The position numbers and the translations under genes were made by a program. The notes beneath the pieces are model-generated. The model was not told the origin of the DNA, ran no database searches, and was given only the letters and a program-made list of their open reading frames with translations. Below are positions 47,535 to 56,819 of a stretch of 64,000 nt of DNA, piece by piece. Each line of letters begins with the position of its first letter. Within the stretch, counting starts at the first letter, position 1. This DNA comes from Bremerella volcania (GTDB lineage Bacteria; Planctomycetota; Planctomycetia; Pirellulales; Pirellulaceae): the NCBI RefSeq assembly GCF_007748115.1, contig NZ_CP036289.1, positions 1,550,001-1,614,000 of the forward strand, read 5' to 3'.

Positions 47535-48608
47535 TTGAATCGTACAATCACTATCCTTATCCCCCTCGCGCCTAAAAAAGCTATCACGAGACGCTCCTTG
47601 GACGATTCGACGACATCCCAGACGCCGGTTGACCCTGCCTGGCTTGCGTTTGGCAAGTTGTGCCGGCTGCCGAACCTGTTTACGGCGTGGGCCGATATCT
47701 TCGCTGGCTTCTTCATCGTTTCCGCGTTTGCCAACCAGGGGATCGCCAACCTGAACGCCCCGGTCATCTTCCTATGCCTGGTGTTGGCTTCCAGCTTGAT
47801 TTACTCGGCCGGAATGATTCTGAACGACTACTACGACCGCGACGTTGACGCCCGGGATCGCCCTGATCGACCGATTCCTTCCGGGGCGATTTCCGCACAA
47901 ACGGCCCTGATCGCGGGCTTTTCGATGTTGGTCGTTGGCACCCTGGTGGCACTTTTGGGCGGCTATGTTTACGTCGACTACGCCGCGATGCCCTGGCGAG
48001 GCGGTGCCATCGCGGCATTGCTTTCCGTTTGCGTGGTTGCCTACGACGCGGTTCTTAAACGCACGGTCTTGGCCCCGTGGCTAATGGGCGCGTGTCGCTT
48101 TTTCAATATTCTGTTGGGGATGAGCCTATCCAAAGAGCTTCCCTTCAGCGATAGCTGGCAGGTTTTGGGTTACGATATCGGCCAGTTGCTTTTCGCTGGC
48201 GGCATCGGCGTGTACATCGTGGGCGTGACATGGTTCGCGCGAACCGAAGCGGTCGTCAGCAGCCGGGGCATGCTTGGCCTGGGCGCGTTTTTGATGCTGG
48301 CAGGCATCAGCATGCTGGGAATCGTGCCCTGGTTTCAGCCGTCGATCGTTGACGTCGATCCGGCGAAATCGTTCGGGCTATGGGGGATTTTGGTATTATT
48401 GAGTCTGGCCTTGGGGCGTAGAGTGGTCATCGCGGTCTGTTACCCCGAGCCGCGAAACGTGCAATTAACGATTAAACAAGCGATCTTGTCGCTGATTTTT
48501 TACGACGCAGCGATTACCCTAGCGGTATGCGGAACGATTTGGTCTGTCGTGATCGTCGCCCTGTTGTTTCCCATGATGGGGCTTCGCCGCTGGATGTATT
48601 CGACGTAA
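47535..48608 (+). CDS. UbiA-family prenyltransferase (EboC-like)
   Basis: A multi-helix membrane enzyme that moves a prenyl group onto an acceptor. The first Asp-rich motif is NDYYDRDVDARDRPDRP, followed by PIPSG, matching the UbiA family; the expected second Asp motif is less clear (YDAVLKRTVLAPW). LPNLFTAWADIFAGFF before it is like EboC and other UbiA openings. The start is uncertain: TTG at 47535 or TTG at 47598, and no ATG is near. A TIM-barrel isomerase and an AP-superfamily enzyme follow downstream, a set recalling the ebo cluster. Confidence 0.85.
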   Translation: MNRTITILIPLAPKKAITRRSLDDSTTSQTPVDPAWLAFGKLCRLPNLFTAWADIFAGFFIVSAFANQGIANLNAPVIFLCLVLASSLIYSAGMILNDYYDRDVDARDRPDRPIPSGAISAQTALIAGFSMLVVGTLVALLGGYVYVDYAAMPWRGGAIAALLSVCVVAYDAVLKRTVLAPWLMGACRFFNILLGMSLSKELPFSDSWQVLGYDIGQLLFAGGIGVYIVGVTWFARTEAVVSSRGMLGLGAFLMLAGISMLGIVPWFQPSIVDVDPAKSFGLWGILVLLSLALGRRVVIAVCYPEPRNVQLTIKQAILSLIFYDAAITLAVCGTIWSVVIVALLFPMMGLRRWMYST

Positions 48609-48702
48609 TGTCGAGGGGCAGTTTGAGCGAGGTAGGCCAGCCTCGCTCGCGAAGAAAAGCAAACCAGTCATCGACGTCGTAAGGTCGAAGGGTTAGTCAG
48701 GA

Positions 48703-49536
48703 ATGATCCTAGGTTACAACACGAATGGACTCGCGCATCACGACCCGTTCGATGCCGTGGAAATCCTGGCAGAGATCGGCTACCGTGCGATTGCCCTGAC
48801 GGTTGACCACATGACTCTCACGCCATTTGGCAACACGTATCTCGCGACGCGGCAGGTCGATCTTCTGGCCAAGACGCTTGAAGAAGCCAAGATGCGATCG
48901 GTGGTCGAGACGGGGGCTCGCTTTCTGTTAGATCCCCGCCGCAAACACGAGCCGACGTTCATCAGCCCGGAAGCGAAAGGACGCGACCTGCGCTACGAGT
49001 TCATGCGGCACTGCATCGATACGGCCCAAACGCTCAAAAGCGATTGCGTCTCGGTTTGGTCAGGTCGTCTGCTGGACGACGTTTCGTTCGACGTCGCCAT
49101 GGACCGCCTGGTCGCGTCGCTCGAGCCGGTGCTCGACTACGCCGCCCAGCGCGACGTCACGATCGGCTTCGAGCCTGAGCCGGGCATGCTGATCGATACG
49201 ATGGAGAAGTTCGACCAGCTGCAGCAGCGGATCGATGCCCCCAACTTTCAGCTGACCCTCGACATCGGCCACTTGCACTGCCAGGGGGAAACGCCTATCG
49301 CCGATTACATCCGCCGTTACGGCGACCGGATCGTCAACATTCACCTGGAAGACATGAACGCTGGCGTCCACGAGCACCTGCCGTTCGGGGAAGGGGAGAT
49401 CGACTTCCCGCCGATATTCAAAGCCCTGAAGGAAATCGACTACCAGGATTGCGTCAACGTCGAACTCAGCCGCCACAGCCACGACGGCCCCAACATGGCA
49501 AAACAGTCGTACGAGTTCTTGAAGCCGCTGTTGTAG
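48703..49536 (+). CDS. Sugar phosphate isomerase/epimerase family TIM-barrel protein
   Basis: A 277-residue xylose-isomerase-like TIM barrel. Metal-site landmarks are visible in order: IGFEPEPGM (Glu), LTLDIGHLHCQGE (Asp, His), IVNIHLEDM (His) and VNVELSRHSH (Glu). The opening LGYNTNGLAHHDP and LAEIGYRAIALTVDH fits planctomycete members. Substrate unknown. It lies 94 bases after the UbiA gene and is co-directional with it, so an operon is plausible. Confidence 0.9.
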   Translation: MILGYNTNGLAHHDPFDAVEILAEIGYRAIALTVDHMTLTPFGNTYLATRQVDLLAKTLEEAKMRSVVETGARFLLDPRRKHEPTFISPEAKGRDLRYEFMRHCIDTAQTLKSDCVSVWSGRLLDDVSFDVAMDRLVASLEPVLDYAAQRDVTIGFEPEPGMLIDTMEKFDQLQQRIDAPNFQLTLDIGHLHCQGETPIADYIRRYGDRIVNIHLEDMNAGVHEHLPFGEGEIDFPPIFKALKEIDYQDCVNVELSRHSHDGPNMAKQSYEFLKPLL

Positions 49537-49548
49537 CGCTGAAGTGAG

Positions 49549-50409
49549 TTAGCGGTCAGTCTTCCGGAAGACATAGACTTCGCTGATTTCTCGATCGTAG
49601 CCAGGATAGAAACCCTTGGGCGTGCCCAGGTCGATTCGTTTACCCCGGTTGGATAACACGAGCATTTCGCCCGCTTGTTCATCGAAGTCGATCCCTTCTA
49701 TCTCGCCGAAATCGCGAAGTTGATCGAATGCGAGCACGTGCTGAACGTATGCGGCTGTTTCCTCTTTGCTGGCCGGAGCCTTCCACAAATTGTCTGGTTC
49801 ACGATCGTCCGCATTTCCGTCGTCGGCCGTGATGTAGAGGTTCCCGTTGTGTACGGCGATCCCTTGTTGCCACTGCGGCACCGGTCGCAGATGCAACTTC
49901 CCGGCATACTCGCCATCGGATAGCTTGTACCGATAGACGTAGTTGCCGTTGACCCAGTCGGTCATCCAGACCAGGCCATTGGCCTCGTCGACGGCCAGCG
50001 CGCTGACTTCCACCTGGCCTGACTCAGGGTTCCATGGGAACGAGCGTTTGAACTTGAGCGTGTTCGCGTCGTACACCGCAATTTGAATGTCCTTGCCGCG
50101 GCCTTCTTCAAACCACTCGATTCCCGTAAAGAGTTCTCCGTTGTGTTCGCTGATATCTCCAAAATGATTGGCCCGCTTTTCGAGACCCGTGAACGGATCC
50201 TCGTTGGATTTCAGCAACTTTCCTTCTTTGGAGTAGATGTGCAGGGCCTGACTGCCACTGACGAAGTATCGCTCGCCATCGGTGGCGATTCCTTGTCGCC
50301 CAGTAACTTCCAGGACGCGAACAAGCTCGAAAGTTTCAGCCGCGGCAAAGCCGTGCCCCACGAAAAGAACAAGCAGGGCAATGATGAAGTGGCAACGACT
50401 TGCATGCAT
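49549..50409 (-). CDS. Secreted beta-propeller-like protein of unknown function
   Basis: A 286-residue protein with a signal peptide (FIIALLVLFVGHGFAAAE); the ATG at 50407-50409 is chosen for that reason. Repeating strands such as GIATDGERYFVSG, ALAVDEANGLVWMTDW, IAVHNGNLYITADDG and GIDFDEQAGEMLVLSN suggest a six-bladed propeller like NHL or SMP-30-type folds. Catalytic residues cannot be assigned. It points against the flanking ebo-like genes and is probably unrelated to them. Confidence 0.75.
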   Translation of the reverse strand: MHASRCHFIIALLVLFVGHGFAAAETFELVRVLEVTGRQGIATDGERYFVSGSQALHIYSKEGKLLKSNEDPFTGLEKRANHFGDISEHNGELFTGIEWFEEGRGKDIQIAVYDANTLKFKRSFPWNPESGQVEVSALAVDEANGLVWMTDWVNGNYVYRYKLSDGEYAGKLHLRPVPQWQQGIAVHNGNLYITADDGNADDREPDNLWKAPASKEETAAYVQHVLAFDQLRDFGEIEGIDFDEQAGEMLVLSNRGKRIDLGTPKGFYPGYDREISEVYVFRKTDR

Positions 50410-50655
50410 GGAACGACGCCTGAGAAAAGTTGTGTCCAACGGGATTGGGTTTGTGAGTAGCGACTTCTTGAGACTTCCTGTCCAGGCGGATTATAGGCCT
50501 CGAATTTGGGGGAAAGCAAATTTCTATGTCCGAGCGGCGGGTCTTCGGAGAACAAAACCACGATCTGCCCTGGTTTTCTCGCGTGGGATCTCGGGTTAGA
50601 GTGACTTGATTGTCAATGGATTCCCGACCCTGCCCTTACTTAGCGAGCACCTCCC

Positions 50656-51978
50656 ATGGCCGACAACGTTGTTCTTCTTTCCATCCCCGGATTGCGAGCC
50701 TCCGACGTTGCCCACATGCCGAACCTTTTGGCACTGACCGAGTCTGGGGACAAAGCCACGCTGGTGCCGAGCTTTCCCGCGGTGACGTTGTGCGTGGAAA
50801 CGAACATCATGACCGGGACGCTGCCGGTCGATCATGGGGTGGTCGCCAACGGCTGGTACGACCGCGACAAGGGGGAAGTCGAACTGTGGACGATGGGCAA
50901 CGAGGCGATCGCCCGTCCGCAGATTTGGGACATCCTCAAAGAGCACAATCCATCGCTCACCTCGGCGGTCTGGTTCCCGATGCTGAGCAAACGCTGCAAT
51001 GCCGATTACGTCTGCATGCCGGCCCCGGTGCATAACCCAGACGGCAGCGAATCGCTTTGGTGTTACACGCGGCCGACCGAGTACTACGGCGAGTTGCTCG
51101 AACAATACGGCCACTTTCCGCTGAAGTTCTTCTGGGGACCGCTCGCTTCGATTCCTTCCACCAAGTGGATTTCCGACACGGCCGTGCTGACCGCGAACAG
51201 GCACAAGCCAAACTTCTTCTATATCTACCTCCCCCATCTCGACTACCAGGCCCAGAAGCTTGGTCCCGATAGCGAGCCGGCGATGAAGGCCGTCGCCGAG
51301 TTGGATGTCGTTTTGGGCGAGATGTTTGCCGGATTGAAGGAAGCCTATGGCGACGACGTGCTGATCCTGGTGGCCAGTGAATACACGATCGTCCCGGTCG
51401 ATCACGTCACCTATCCCAACCGCATGCTGCGGGAAGCTGGCCTGCTGACGGTCAACAGCGGCGAAGAAGGGGAAACGATCGATTACCGCGGCAGCGACGC
51501 ATTTGCCGTGGCCGATCACCAGCTTTCGCACATCTACGTCAAAGATCGCGATCAGGCCACCATCGATAAGGTCGTCCAGCTGTTCGAGGGCCAGGCAGGG
51601 ATCGCCGAAGTTCTGGCCGGCGCCGATCGCGAGAAGTACTTCTTAAACCACGAGCGAAGCGGTGACGTGGTCCTCGTTTCGACCCCCAACAGCTGGCAGG
51701 CCTATTACTACTGGCTGGAAGACGCCAACGCCCCCAAGTTTGCCCGGACGGTCGATATCCATCGCAAGCCAGGCTACGACCCGGTCGAACTGCACGTTGA
51801 CATGGCCACCAAGTCGATCCCACTGGACGCGACCTTGGTGAAGGGTTCGCACGGGGCCCCAGCCAAAACGGATGCTCAACGGGGTGTCCTGCTCTCCAAC
51901 CAAAAAGGGGTCTATCCGGAAACGCCGATGGCCGATACCGACGTGTGCGACCTGGTGCTTCGGCAGTTCAATATTTAA
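50656..51978 (+). CDS. Alkaline-phosphatase-superfamily nucleotide pyrophosphatase/phosphodiesterase (EboF-like)
   Basis: A 440-residue soluble enzyme of the type I phosphodiesterase/nucleotide pyrophosphatase group. The opening VVLLSIPGLRASDV provides the first metal ligands in part, FPAVTLCVETNIMTG holds the nucleophile Thr, and DHGVVANGW follows. FFYIYLPHLDYQAQ and VASEYTIVPVDH supply further ligands, though the usual S(D/E)HG-like motif is altered to SEYT. No signal peptide, so it is cytoplasmic. It resembles EboF proteins of the ebo cluster; the UbiA and TIM-barrel genes lie just upstream. Confidence 0.85.
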   Translation: MADNVVLLSIPGLRASDVAHMPNLLALTESGDKATLVPSFPAVTLCVETNIMTGTLPVDHGVVANGWYDRDKGEVELWTMGNEAIARPQIWDILKEHNPSLTSAVWFPMLSKRCNADYVCMPAPVHNPDGSESLWCYTRPTEYYGELLEQYGHFPLKFFWGPLASIPSTKWISDTAVLTANRHKPNFFYIYLPHLDYQAQKLGPDSEPAMKAVAELDVVLGEMFAGLKEAYGDDVLILVASEYTIVPVDHVTYPNRMLREAGLLTVNSGEEGETIDYRGSDAFAVADHQLSHIYVKDRDQATIDKVVQLFEGQAGIAEVLAGADREKYFLNHERSGDVVLVSTPNSWQAYYYWLEDANAPKFARTVDIHRKPGYDPVELHVDMATKSIPLDATLVKGSHGAPAKTDAQRGVLLSNQKGVYPETPMADTDVCDLVLRQFNI

Positions 51979-52244
51979 CGCCGAAATCGGTTGTTACGGT
52001 TTAAATCGTAGATTGCCGCCGGTTGGGGGTTCGATGCAGGCCTTTTCCTTCCTCGATTCCCCCTGATGGGATGGCCCGTCGTTCTATTTGTAACGATCGC
52101 ACGGCCACAAGCTGAGGGTGAATTCGATTTCATGCGGTTTCTCACAGCCCATAACTGTGGGGAAAACTAGATTTTCCTGTAGTCGATCCAGGCTCTGGCC
52201 TCTTGAAGGCCGAAACCAATCAGACATGCAGCGAGAATCGAAGC

Positions 52245-53861
52245 GTGCCCTCCGGAATCGAAAAAACCTTTCAGCTATTTGCCAACACGGACAACCATGC
52301 GGCGGTCCCTGTTTTGGTCGACGCGCTGGACTCGCCGTATTCCGAAGTGCGCGAAGGAGCTCTCTCGGCTTTGCTGCATCAACGGAACGCCGTGGCGCAG
52401 CGGGCACTCGTGCAGCGTTGGCGAAAATTCACCGCGGTCCAGCGTAGTTGGATCGAACTCTCCGGGATCTCGCTCGAAATTGCTTTGCGGGAACTGATCC
52501 AATCGACCGATCACGAGCAATTCGCTTTGGGTCTCGAGGTGTTGCACCAGGTTCCCGAGTACGACCTGATCCCGGCCCTCGCGCTGATCGTCCGCGACTC
52601 GGGGCATTCCTACCGAGATTCGGCCGGCAACACGCTGGTGCATTTGGCGGCCAGCCTCCGTAAAGCCCTGCGCACCGGCGACAAAAAAGTGGGTGTCGAA
52701 TCGGTTCGCAGCCGTGCGATCGATTCCCTGGGGGACTGCATCCGCCACTACCAACAGCATGAGTCGGTTGCCCTTCTGGAAGCATTCCTGGTGTTGGTCA
52801 CCCGCGAAAACCAATTGCTCCGCGAGGCCTGGAACAATACCAAACACCCAGCACACGCCGCGATCATTCGCTTCCTGCGGCATAGCTCGCGTCCCGAAAT
52901 CATCGACCTGGTGCTCAGTTCGCTCACCGATATGCACCCCAGCATGCCGGTGCTCAACATCGTCGGGCTGCGGCACGATCCGGCGTTCATGTCGGAATTG
53001 ACGGCCCGGATTCAAGGCAACATGGACGACACCGTCCGGCGCAACCTGTCGAAGCTGAACAAAGTGGCCTGGGCCGACGAGCATCGTCACGTGCTCGAGA
53101 AGCTGAACGGCCTGCAGCAGGCAGCTGCCGTGCATATGGCCATGTTCACCTCGATCGGCTCGGAGCGTCTGTATGACCTGCTGCTTTTGATTGCCTGTTC
53201 CGAACATTCCAGCGGACGCCTGGCAGCACTGGAAGAATTGGCCAGCTACATCGACCCGCACACCAACGAACTGATCCTCGATGCCGTTAGCGATCCCAAC
53301 GCAGCCGTCCGTGCCGAGGCCCTGCGTCAACTCAGGCCGCGAGGCATACCCGGTGCGATCAAGCTGCTGCTACAGCATCTGGATAGCCCGCAGCTGATCG
53401 TTCAAGATACCGTTCGCAACTCGCTGGCCGAATTCAATTTCCCTCGCTTCCTGTCGGCGTTCGACAAGATGAGCCCCGACGCGCAGAAGAACACCGGCCG
53501 CCTGGTTCGCGGCATCGACGTCAACACGCAGCGTCTGCTGGCCGACGAGATGGTCAACGATGCCAGCTATCGCCGCCTGCGAGCGCTGAAGATCATCGAG
53601 GTGATGGAAAACCACCTCGATATGGAAGCCGACCTGATCAAGGCTTTGCAGCACGAAGATCATTTTCTGCGAGCCGAAGCGGCCAAGCTTCTGGCTCGCT
53701 GCCCTTCGTCCGCTTCGGTGGCCGCACTTCGTCAGGCAATGCTCGATCGTAACGTGCGTGTTCGCGAGAATGCCGAGGCGAGCCTGCGCCGCATCGCTGG
53801 CAGCAAAGTGGCTGTGCCGTCGATCGATGTTTCGGTCGCCAGCGAAGAGGTCACTACCTAG
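52245..53861 (+). CDS. HEAT-repeat protein
   Basis: About 538 residues of paired helices typical of HEAT/armadillo repeats, with units such as VLVDALDSPYSEVREGALSAL, AVRAEALRQL, and LKIIEVMENHLDMEADLIKAL followed by FLRAEAAKLLARC. No signal peptide or membrane helix; probably a cytoplasmic scaffold. The GTG at 52245 is chosen over a TTG at 52203 because the residues before it look non-repetitive; both are possible. The next gene starts 12 bases after the stop, so the two are one operon. Partner unknown. Confidence 0.8.
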   Translation: MPSGIEKTFQLFANTDNHAAVPVLVDALDSPYSEVREGALSALLHQRNAVAQRALVQRWRKFTAVQRSWIELSGISLEIALRELIQSTDHEQFALGLEVLHQVPEYDLIPALALIVRDSGHSYRDSAGNTLVHLAASLRKALRTGDKKVGVESVRSRAIDSLGDCIRHYQQHESVALLEAFLVLVTRENQLLREAWNNTKHPAHAAIIRFLRHSSRPEIIDLVLSSLTDMHPSMPVLNIVGLRHDPAFMSELTARIQGNMDDTVRRNLSKLNKVAWADEHRHVLEKLNGLQQAAAVHMAMFTSIGSERLYDLLLLIACSEHSSGRLAALEELASYIDPHTNELILDAVSDPNAAVRAEALRQLRPRGIPGAIKLLLQHLDSPQLIVQDTVRNSLAEFNFPRFLSAFDKMSPDAQKNTGRLVRGIDVNTQRLLADEMVNDASYRRLRALKIIEVMENHLDMEADLIKALQHEDHFLRAEAAKLLARCPSSASVAALRQAMLDRNVRVRENAEASLRRIAGSKVAVPSIDVSVASEEVTT

Positions 53862-53873
53862 GAGCGAAGACCG

Positions 53874-54350
53874 ATGGCACCACTTTGGCAAATCATCTTT
53901 CTGGCCGATCAGCAGCCGGTGGACTTCACCGCGATGGGAGAACACTTCCGCGCCGAGAACGCCCACTTCAATCTCCCGCATTTCATCATCCTGGCATTGG
54001 TTGTTCTCGTAATTGCTTCGCTCATCTGGGCACTGACGCGCTGGCAGGAAAACGAGAATGCCTGGAAAGTCGACAACCCGCAGCGGTTGTTCTCGGACCT
54101 GTGCAAGAAGCATGACCTGAGCAGTCACGACGCGTCACTTTTGAAGAAGATTGGCCGCGAGCTTCAACTGACTCAGCCGGCCAGCATGTTCTGCGACCCG
54201 AGCGTTCTCGTTTCAGCGATGAAGCTGGAAAAGTTCCACGACCTGCACGGCGAACTGACCAAGCTCGGAGAAGCGTTCTTCGGCTACCATCTCTGGAAAC
54301 AGGCCATCGCCGCCGACAAGAGTGTGCACCAGGACGCTTCCCACGGCTAA
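53874..54350 (+). CDS. Small single-helix membrane protein, partner of the HEAT protein
   Basis: A 158-residue protein with one helix (FIILALVVLVIASLIWALT) near 40-60 and a helical cytoplasmic domain with LFSDLCKKHDLSSHD and LLKKIGRELQL, ending in a short polar tail. The pattern 'LC..H.L...D..LL..L' recurs in planctomycete proteins of unknown role. It is translationally close to the HEAT gene, suggesting a membrane anchor for it. Function unknown. Confidence 0.75.
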   Translation: MAPLWQIIFLADQQPVDFTAMGEHFRAENAHFNLPHFIILALVVLVIASLIWALTRWQENENAWKVDNPQRLFSDLCKKHDLSSHDASLLKKIGRELQLTQPASMFCDPSVLVSAMKLEKFHDLHGELTKLGEAFFGYHLWKQAIAADKSVHQDASHG

Positions 54351-54423
54351 CACACATCGCGGTCAATCTTGCCAATCCAACACGTGCCACGGTTCTTGAC
54401 TTAGAGAGCAAACTCCAAATCTT

Positions 54424-54460
54424 GTCCCCTCGCCCTCTCCCTTAGGAAGGGAGAGGGGAC
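54424..54460. repeat. GC-rich palindromic intergenic repeat, copy R7
   Basis: CCCTCTCCCTT and AAGGGAGAGGG form an 11-base stem around AGG, flanked by the GTCCCC/GGGGAC outer arms. It lies between the convergent membrane-protein and YbjQ genes. Confidence 0.8.
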
Positions 54461-54469
54461 TGAAAGACA

Positions 54470-54796
54470 TTAGCCCGCGTCAGGCTGAAGTTTGACCGCC
54501 GTTCCGTAGGCCAGCACTTCGGTCGAGCCCGGCATGAACTCGGTCGCATCATAACGCACGCCTATGAGGGCATCGGCTCCGACTTGGCGGGCATGCTCCA
54601 ACATCAGGTCATAAGCATGCTGCCGAGCTTCTTCGCACACGGCGGCGTACTCGGGGATGTTGCCACCGCCGATGGCCCGAATGCCTCCGATGAAACCGCG
54701 GGCAATGCTTGTCGAACGAACGACGATCCCTCGGACCAAGCCCAAATATTCGACGATGCGCTGTCCTTCTACGTCGTTGCCTGTGGTGACGATCAT
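54470..54796 (-). CDS. YbjQ/UPF0145 family protein
   Basis: A 108-residue YbjQ-family protein, a homopentameric fold of unknown role (sometimes called heavy-metal-binding by name only). Landmarks are IVTTGNDVEG, YLGLVRGIVVRSTSIARGF, REHA-like helix AVCEEARQHAYDLM and ADALIGVRYDATEF. The length is typical. It is downstream of the coiled-coil gene but separated by a terminator, so it has its own promoter. Confidence 0.93.
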   Translation of the reverse strand: MIVTTGNDVEGQRIVEYLGLVRGIVVRSTSIARGFIGGIRAIGGGNIPEYAAVCEEARQHAYDLMLEHARQVGADALIGVRYDATEFMPGSTEVLAYGTAVKLQPDAG

Positions 54797-54851
54797 GAGT
54801 GCTCCATTGCTCGCGGGTATATTTAATCGTTGCTTGGAGAAATCGGAACAT

Positions 54852-54880
54852 AAAAAAAGCCGAGATATCGATCTCGGCCT
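54852..54880 (-). terminator. Rho-independent terminator after the coiled-coil gene
   Basis: GCCGAGAT (54859-54866) pairs with ATCTCGGC (54871-54878) around a four-base loop; on the minus strand seven T residues follow (complement of 54852-54858). It lies about 40 bases past the stop of the minus-strand coiled-coil gene. Confidence 0.92.
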
Positions 54881-54919
54881 TTATTCGTTGGCAATCATCG
54901 AATCTTAGAAAGCACCGTT

Positions 54920-56320
54920 CTAGAAAGCGCTGTTGCCGCTAGGGCGTCGCTTCTGGAAGCCGGCCTTTTCCTTCTCGGCCTGGGCTTCGAGTTCTTCCAG
55001 CTTCGAGGCGGCATTCAGGCGGACCAGTTCTTCCGCTCCGACGTAGCCAGCCCAGTCGATGAACTGGTCGACGCGGATGGCCTGGATACCGTTGGCTCGG
55101 GCAGCTTCGCTCATCTGCGAGTAAGCGGTCAGGCTACCTTCGGCGGTCTTTTCCGTTGGGCGTTCACCCAGGATCAAGTAGCGAATGTCTGGGGTGATCG
55201 CACCCTTGATGCTGCCGCTTTCGTCGACGTAAGCCGCGACGATCCCGCCGGAGGTTTCAATGATGTGGCGTAGGTCGTCGGTGTCGTCCTTGTCGTCGCC
55301 ATCGATGTCGATGTAACCGACCACGGCGAACTTCTCTGGATGCCCTGGAGTCCAGGTTGGGGTGAAGATGGTGTCGCCAGGCATGATTGGGTTCGCCACG
55401 TCGAAGCTGGTGATCCGAGCTTCGGCCTGGTGTCCGTCGTGGATCTTGGTGACTTCAATGGAACCTTTCACTTCGGCTCCTGCCAGGTTCTCTTGACCGA
55501 CTGGGTAAACGCTGAAAGTCATCTGCGGACGCAGCAAGTCTTGCGATCCAAGGTTGATCCAAACGGTCTGTTCCCGCTGGTTCGACCAGACGATCTTTCC
55601 ATCGGGGCGGTCGGTGATCTTCGGCTGCAGGTCTTCATTCACCTTCTGGAGACCAGCGATCAGGTTCTGCTTGTCGGCCAGTTCTTTGTCCAGGGCTTTC
55701 TTTTCCTGGGTGAACTTGGCGGTCACCTGGGCGACTTGACCTTCGATGGCCTGCTTTGAAGCGAGAACCTTCTTCTGGTCGTCTTGCAGCGATTGACGTT
55801 CCGATTGGTAGTCCGCGGTCAGCTTACGCAGGTTGGCCTCAGCGGCGTCCTTTTCCGACTTCGCTTTGGCAACGGCGGCATCCGCGGTGGTGCGGATCGA
55901 ATCGCGTTCGGCCGTCAGTGCGTTGACCTGGGCACGGGCCGATGCCAACTGCTGTTCGAGCGTAGAGTACTTGTTGCGAAGTTCGACAGGGATCTTGCGA
56001 TAGTCCAGGGCCTGAGCATTAGCAGGCGTGCCCCCTTCATCGGCCACGAATGCGGCGATGTCGTTGTTGAACTGCGTCTCGATCTCGTCCATGGTCGTTT
56101 CATCGGTGTGGCCGATCATGACCTTCAGACGGTTGCGCTCAAGCAGGTACTCACGCGACTTGGACGATTCGGCCTGGGCTCGTGTGTTGGCGTCCTTCGC
56201 GTCAGTCTGGGCTTTCAGATTTGCGTTGTAGAAGACACCGGTCGTGATACCCAAACCGACCACCATCATGACCATAAGGATCACGGCGATTTGAAGACCT
56301 TGATTGTCACGGGCTGCCAT
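54920..56320 (-). CDS. Membrane-anchored coiled-coil protein with Asp-rich loop
   Basis: A 466-residue protein: one helix near 10-32 (IAVILMVMMVVGLGITTGVF), a long coiled coil at ~120-235 (AKSEKDAAEANLRKLTADY), then a beta-rich part (KIVWSNQREQTVWINLG). A segment IDIDGDDKDDTDDL near residue 345 resembles a calcium-binding Asp loop, and the following LRHIIETSGGIVAAYV...YLILGERP has the rhythm of a BRCT-type fold. The C-terminus is charged and helical. Function unknown; the segment that reads BRCT-like is an inference. Confidence 0.75.
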   Translation of the reverse strand: MAARDNQGLQIAVILMVMMVVGLGITTGVFYNANLKAQTDAKDANTRAQAESSKSREYLLERNRLKVMIGHTDETTMDEIETQFNNDIAAFVADEGGTPANAQALDYRKIPVELRNKYSTLEQQLASARAQVNALTAERDSIRTTADAAVAKAKSEKDAAEANLRKLTADYQSERQSLQDDQKKVLASKQAIEGQVAQVTAKFTQEKKALDKELADKQNLIAGLQKVNEDLQPKITDRPDGKIVWSNQREQTVWINLGSQDLLRPQMTFSVYPVGQENLAGAEVKGSIEVTKIHDGHQAEARITSFDVANPIMPGDTIFTPTWTPGHPEKFAVVGYIDIDGDDKDDTDDLRHIIETSGGIVAAYVDESGSIKGAITPDIRYLILGERPTEKTAEGSLTAYSQMSEAARANGIQAIRVDQFIDWAGYVGAEELVRLNAASKLEELEAQAEKEKAGFQKRRPSGNSAF

Positions 56321-56819
56321 GAGCGAAACTCTCCTGAGGGGACAAGTAAAGGGAGACGGGTCGTGGAACTACGGTCTCCCCAGTTTGCCTAAATTAGTCA
56401 AAGCGAGGGCAAATGCCAATCCAGCCGATGGTAGGGATCACAACAACTAGCGAGGACGGAAGCCCCGTCTGGGCCTCGTGTTAAGGATTCGTGAACCCTA
56501 GGTCGGATTAGCGATTGGGATGAGTGGTTGGCTGGTCAAACCTTTGCCAGCACCGTAAGTGTACACGCGTTCGGGATAGAAGTCAACGATTTGGAATTTT
56601 CGTAAGTCGTTGTATAGCAAAGGATTTATGGAAATGATGTCTTGTCGCATCATGGGGTTTTTGGGCAACGTTCCTTCAGGGAGTGATGATGAAATTGCGA
56701 AATAGACAGAAAATGGGTGTTCAGGGGTGTCTTCTTGTTCGTAACTCGTTACTGCACAATAATCTACGTGCATAACCGCAGTTCACAGCGGCTTCCGGCC
56801 TCCCTCTTACGCAGTTGGC
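56321..56819. other. Intergenic region before polA
   Basis: A 499-base gap between divergent genes, noticeably more AT-rich in its second half. A minus-strand frame of 91 codons (56498-56773) is open but has no ribosome site and no family resemblance, so I do not call it. The gap must hold promoters for polA and the coiled-coil gene; none is clear by eye. Confidence 0.45.

Noticed and set aside
56498-56773. A 91-codon minus-strand frame before polA
   Set aside because: The protein-like text is not absurd, but there is no ribosome site and no recognisable family, and the region is AT-rich intergenic DNA.
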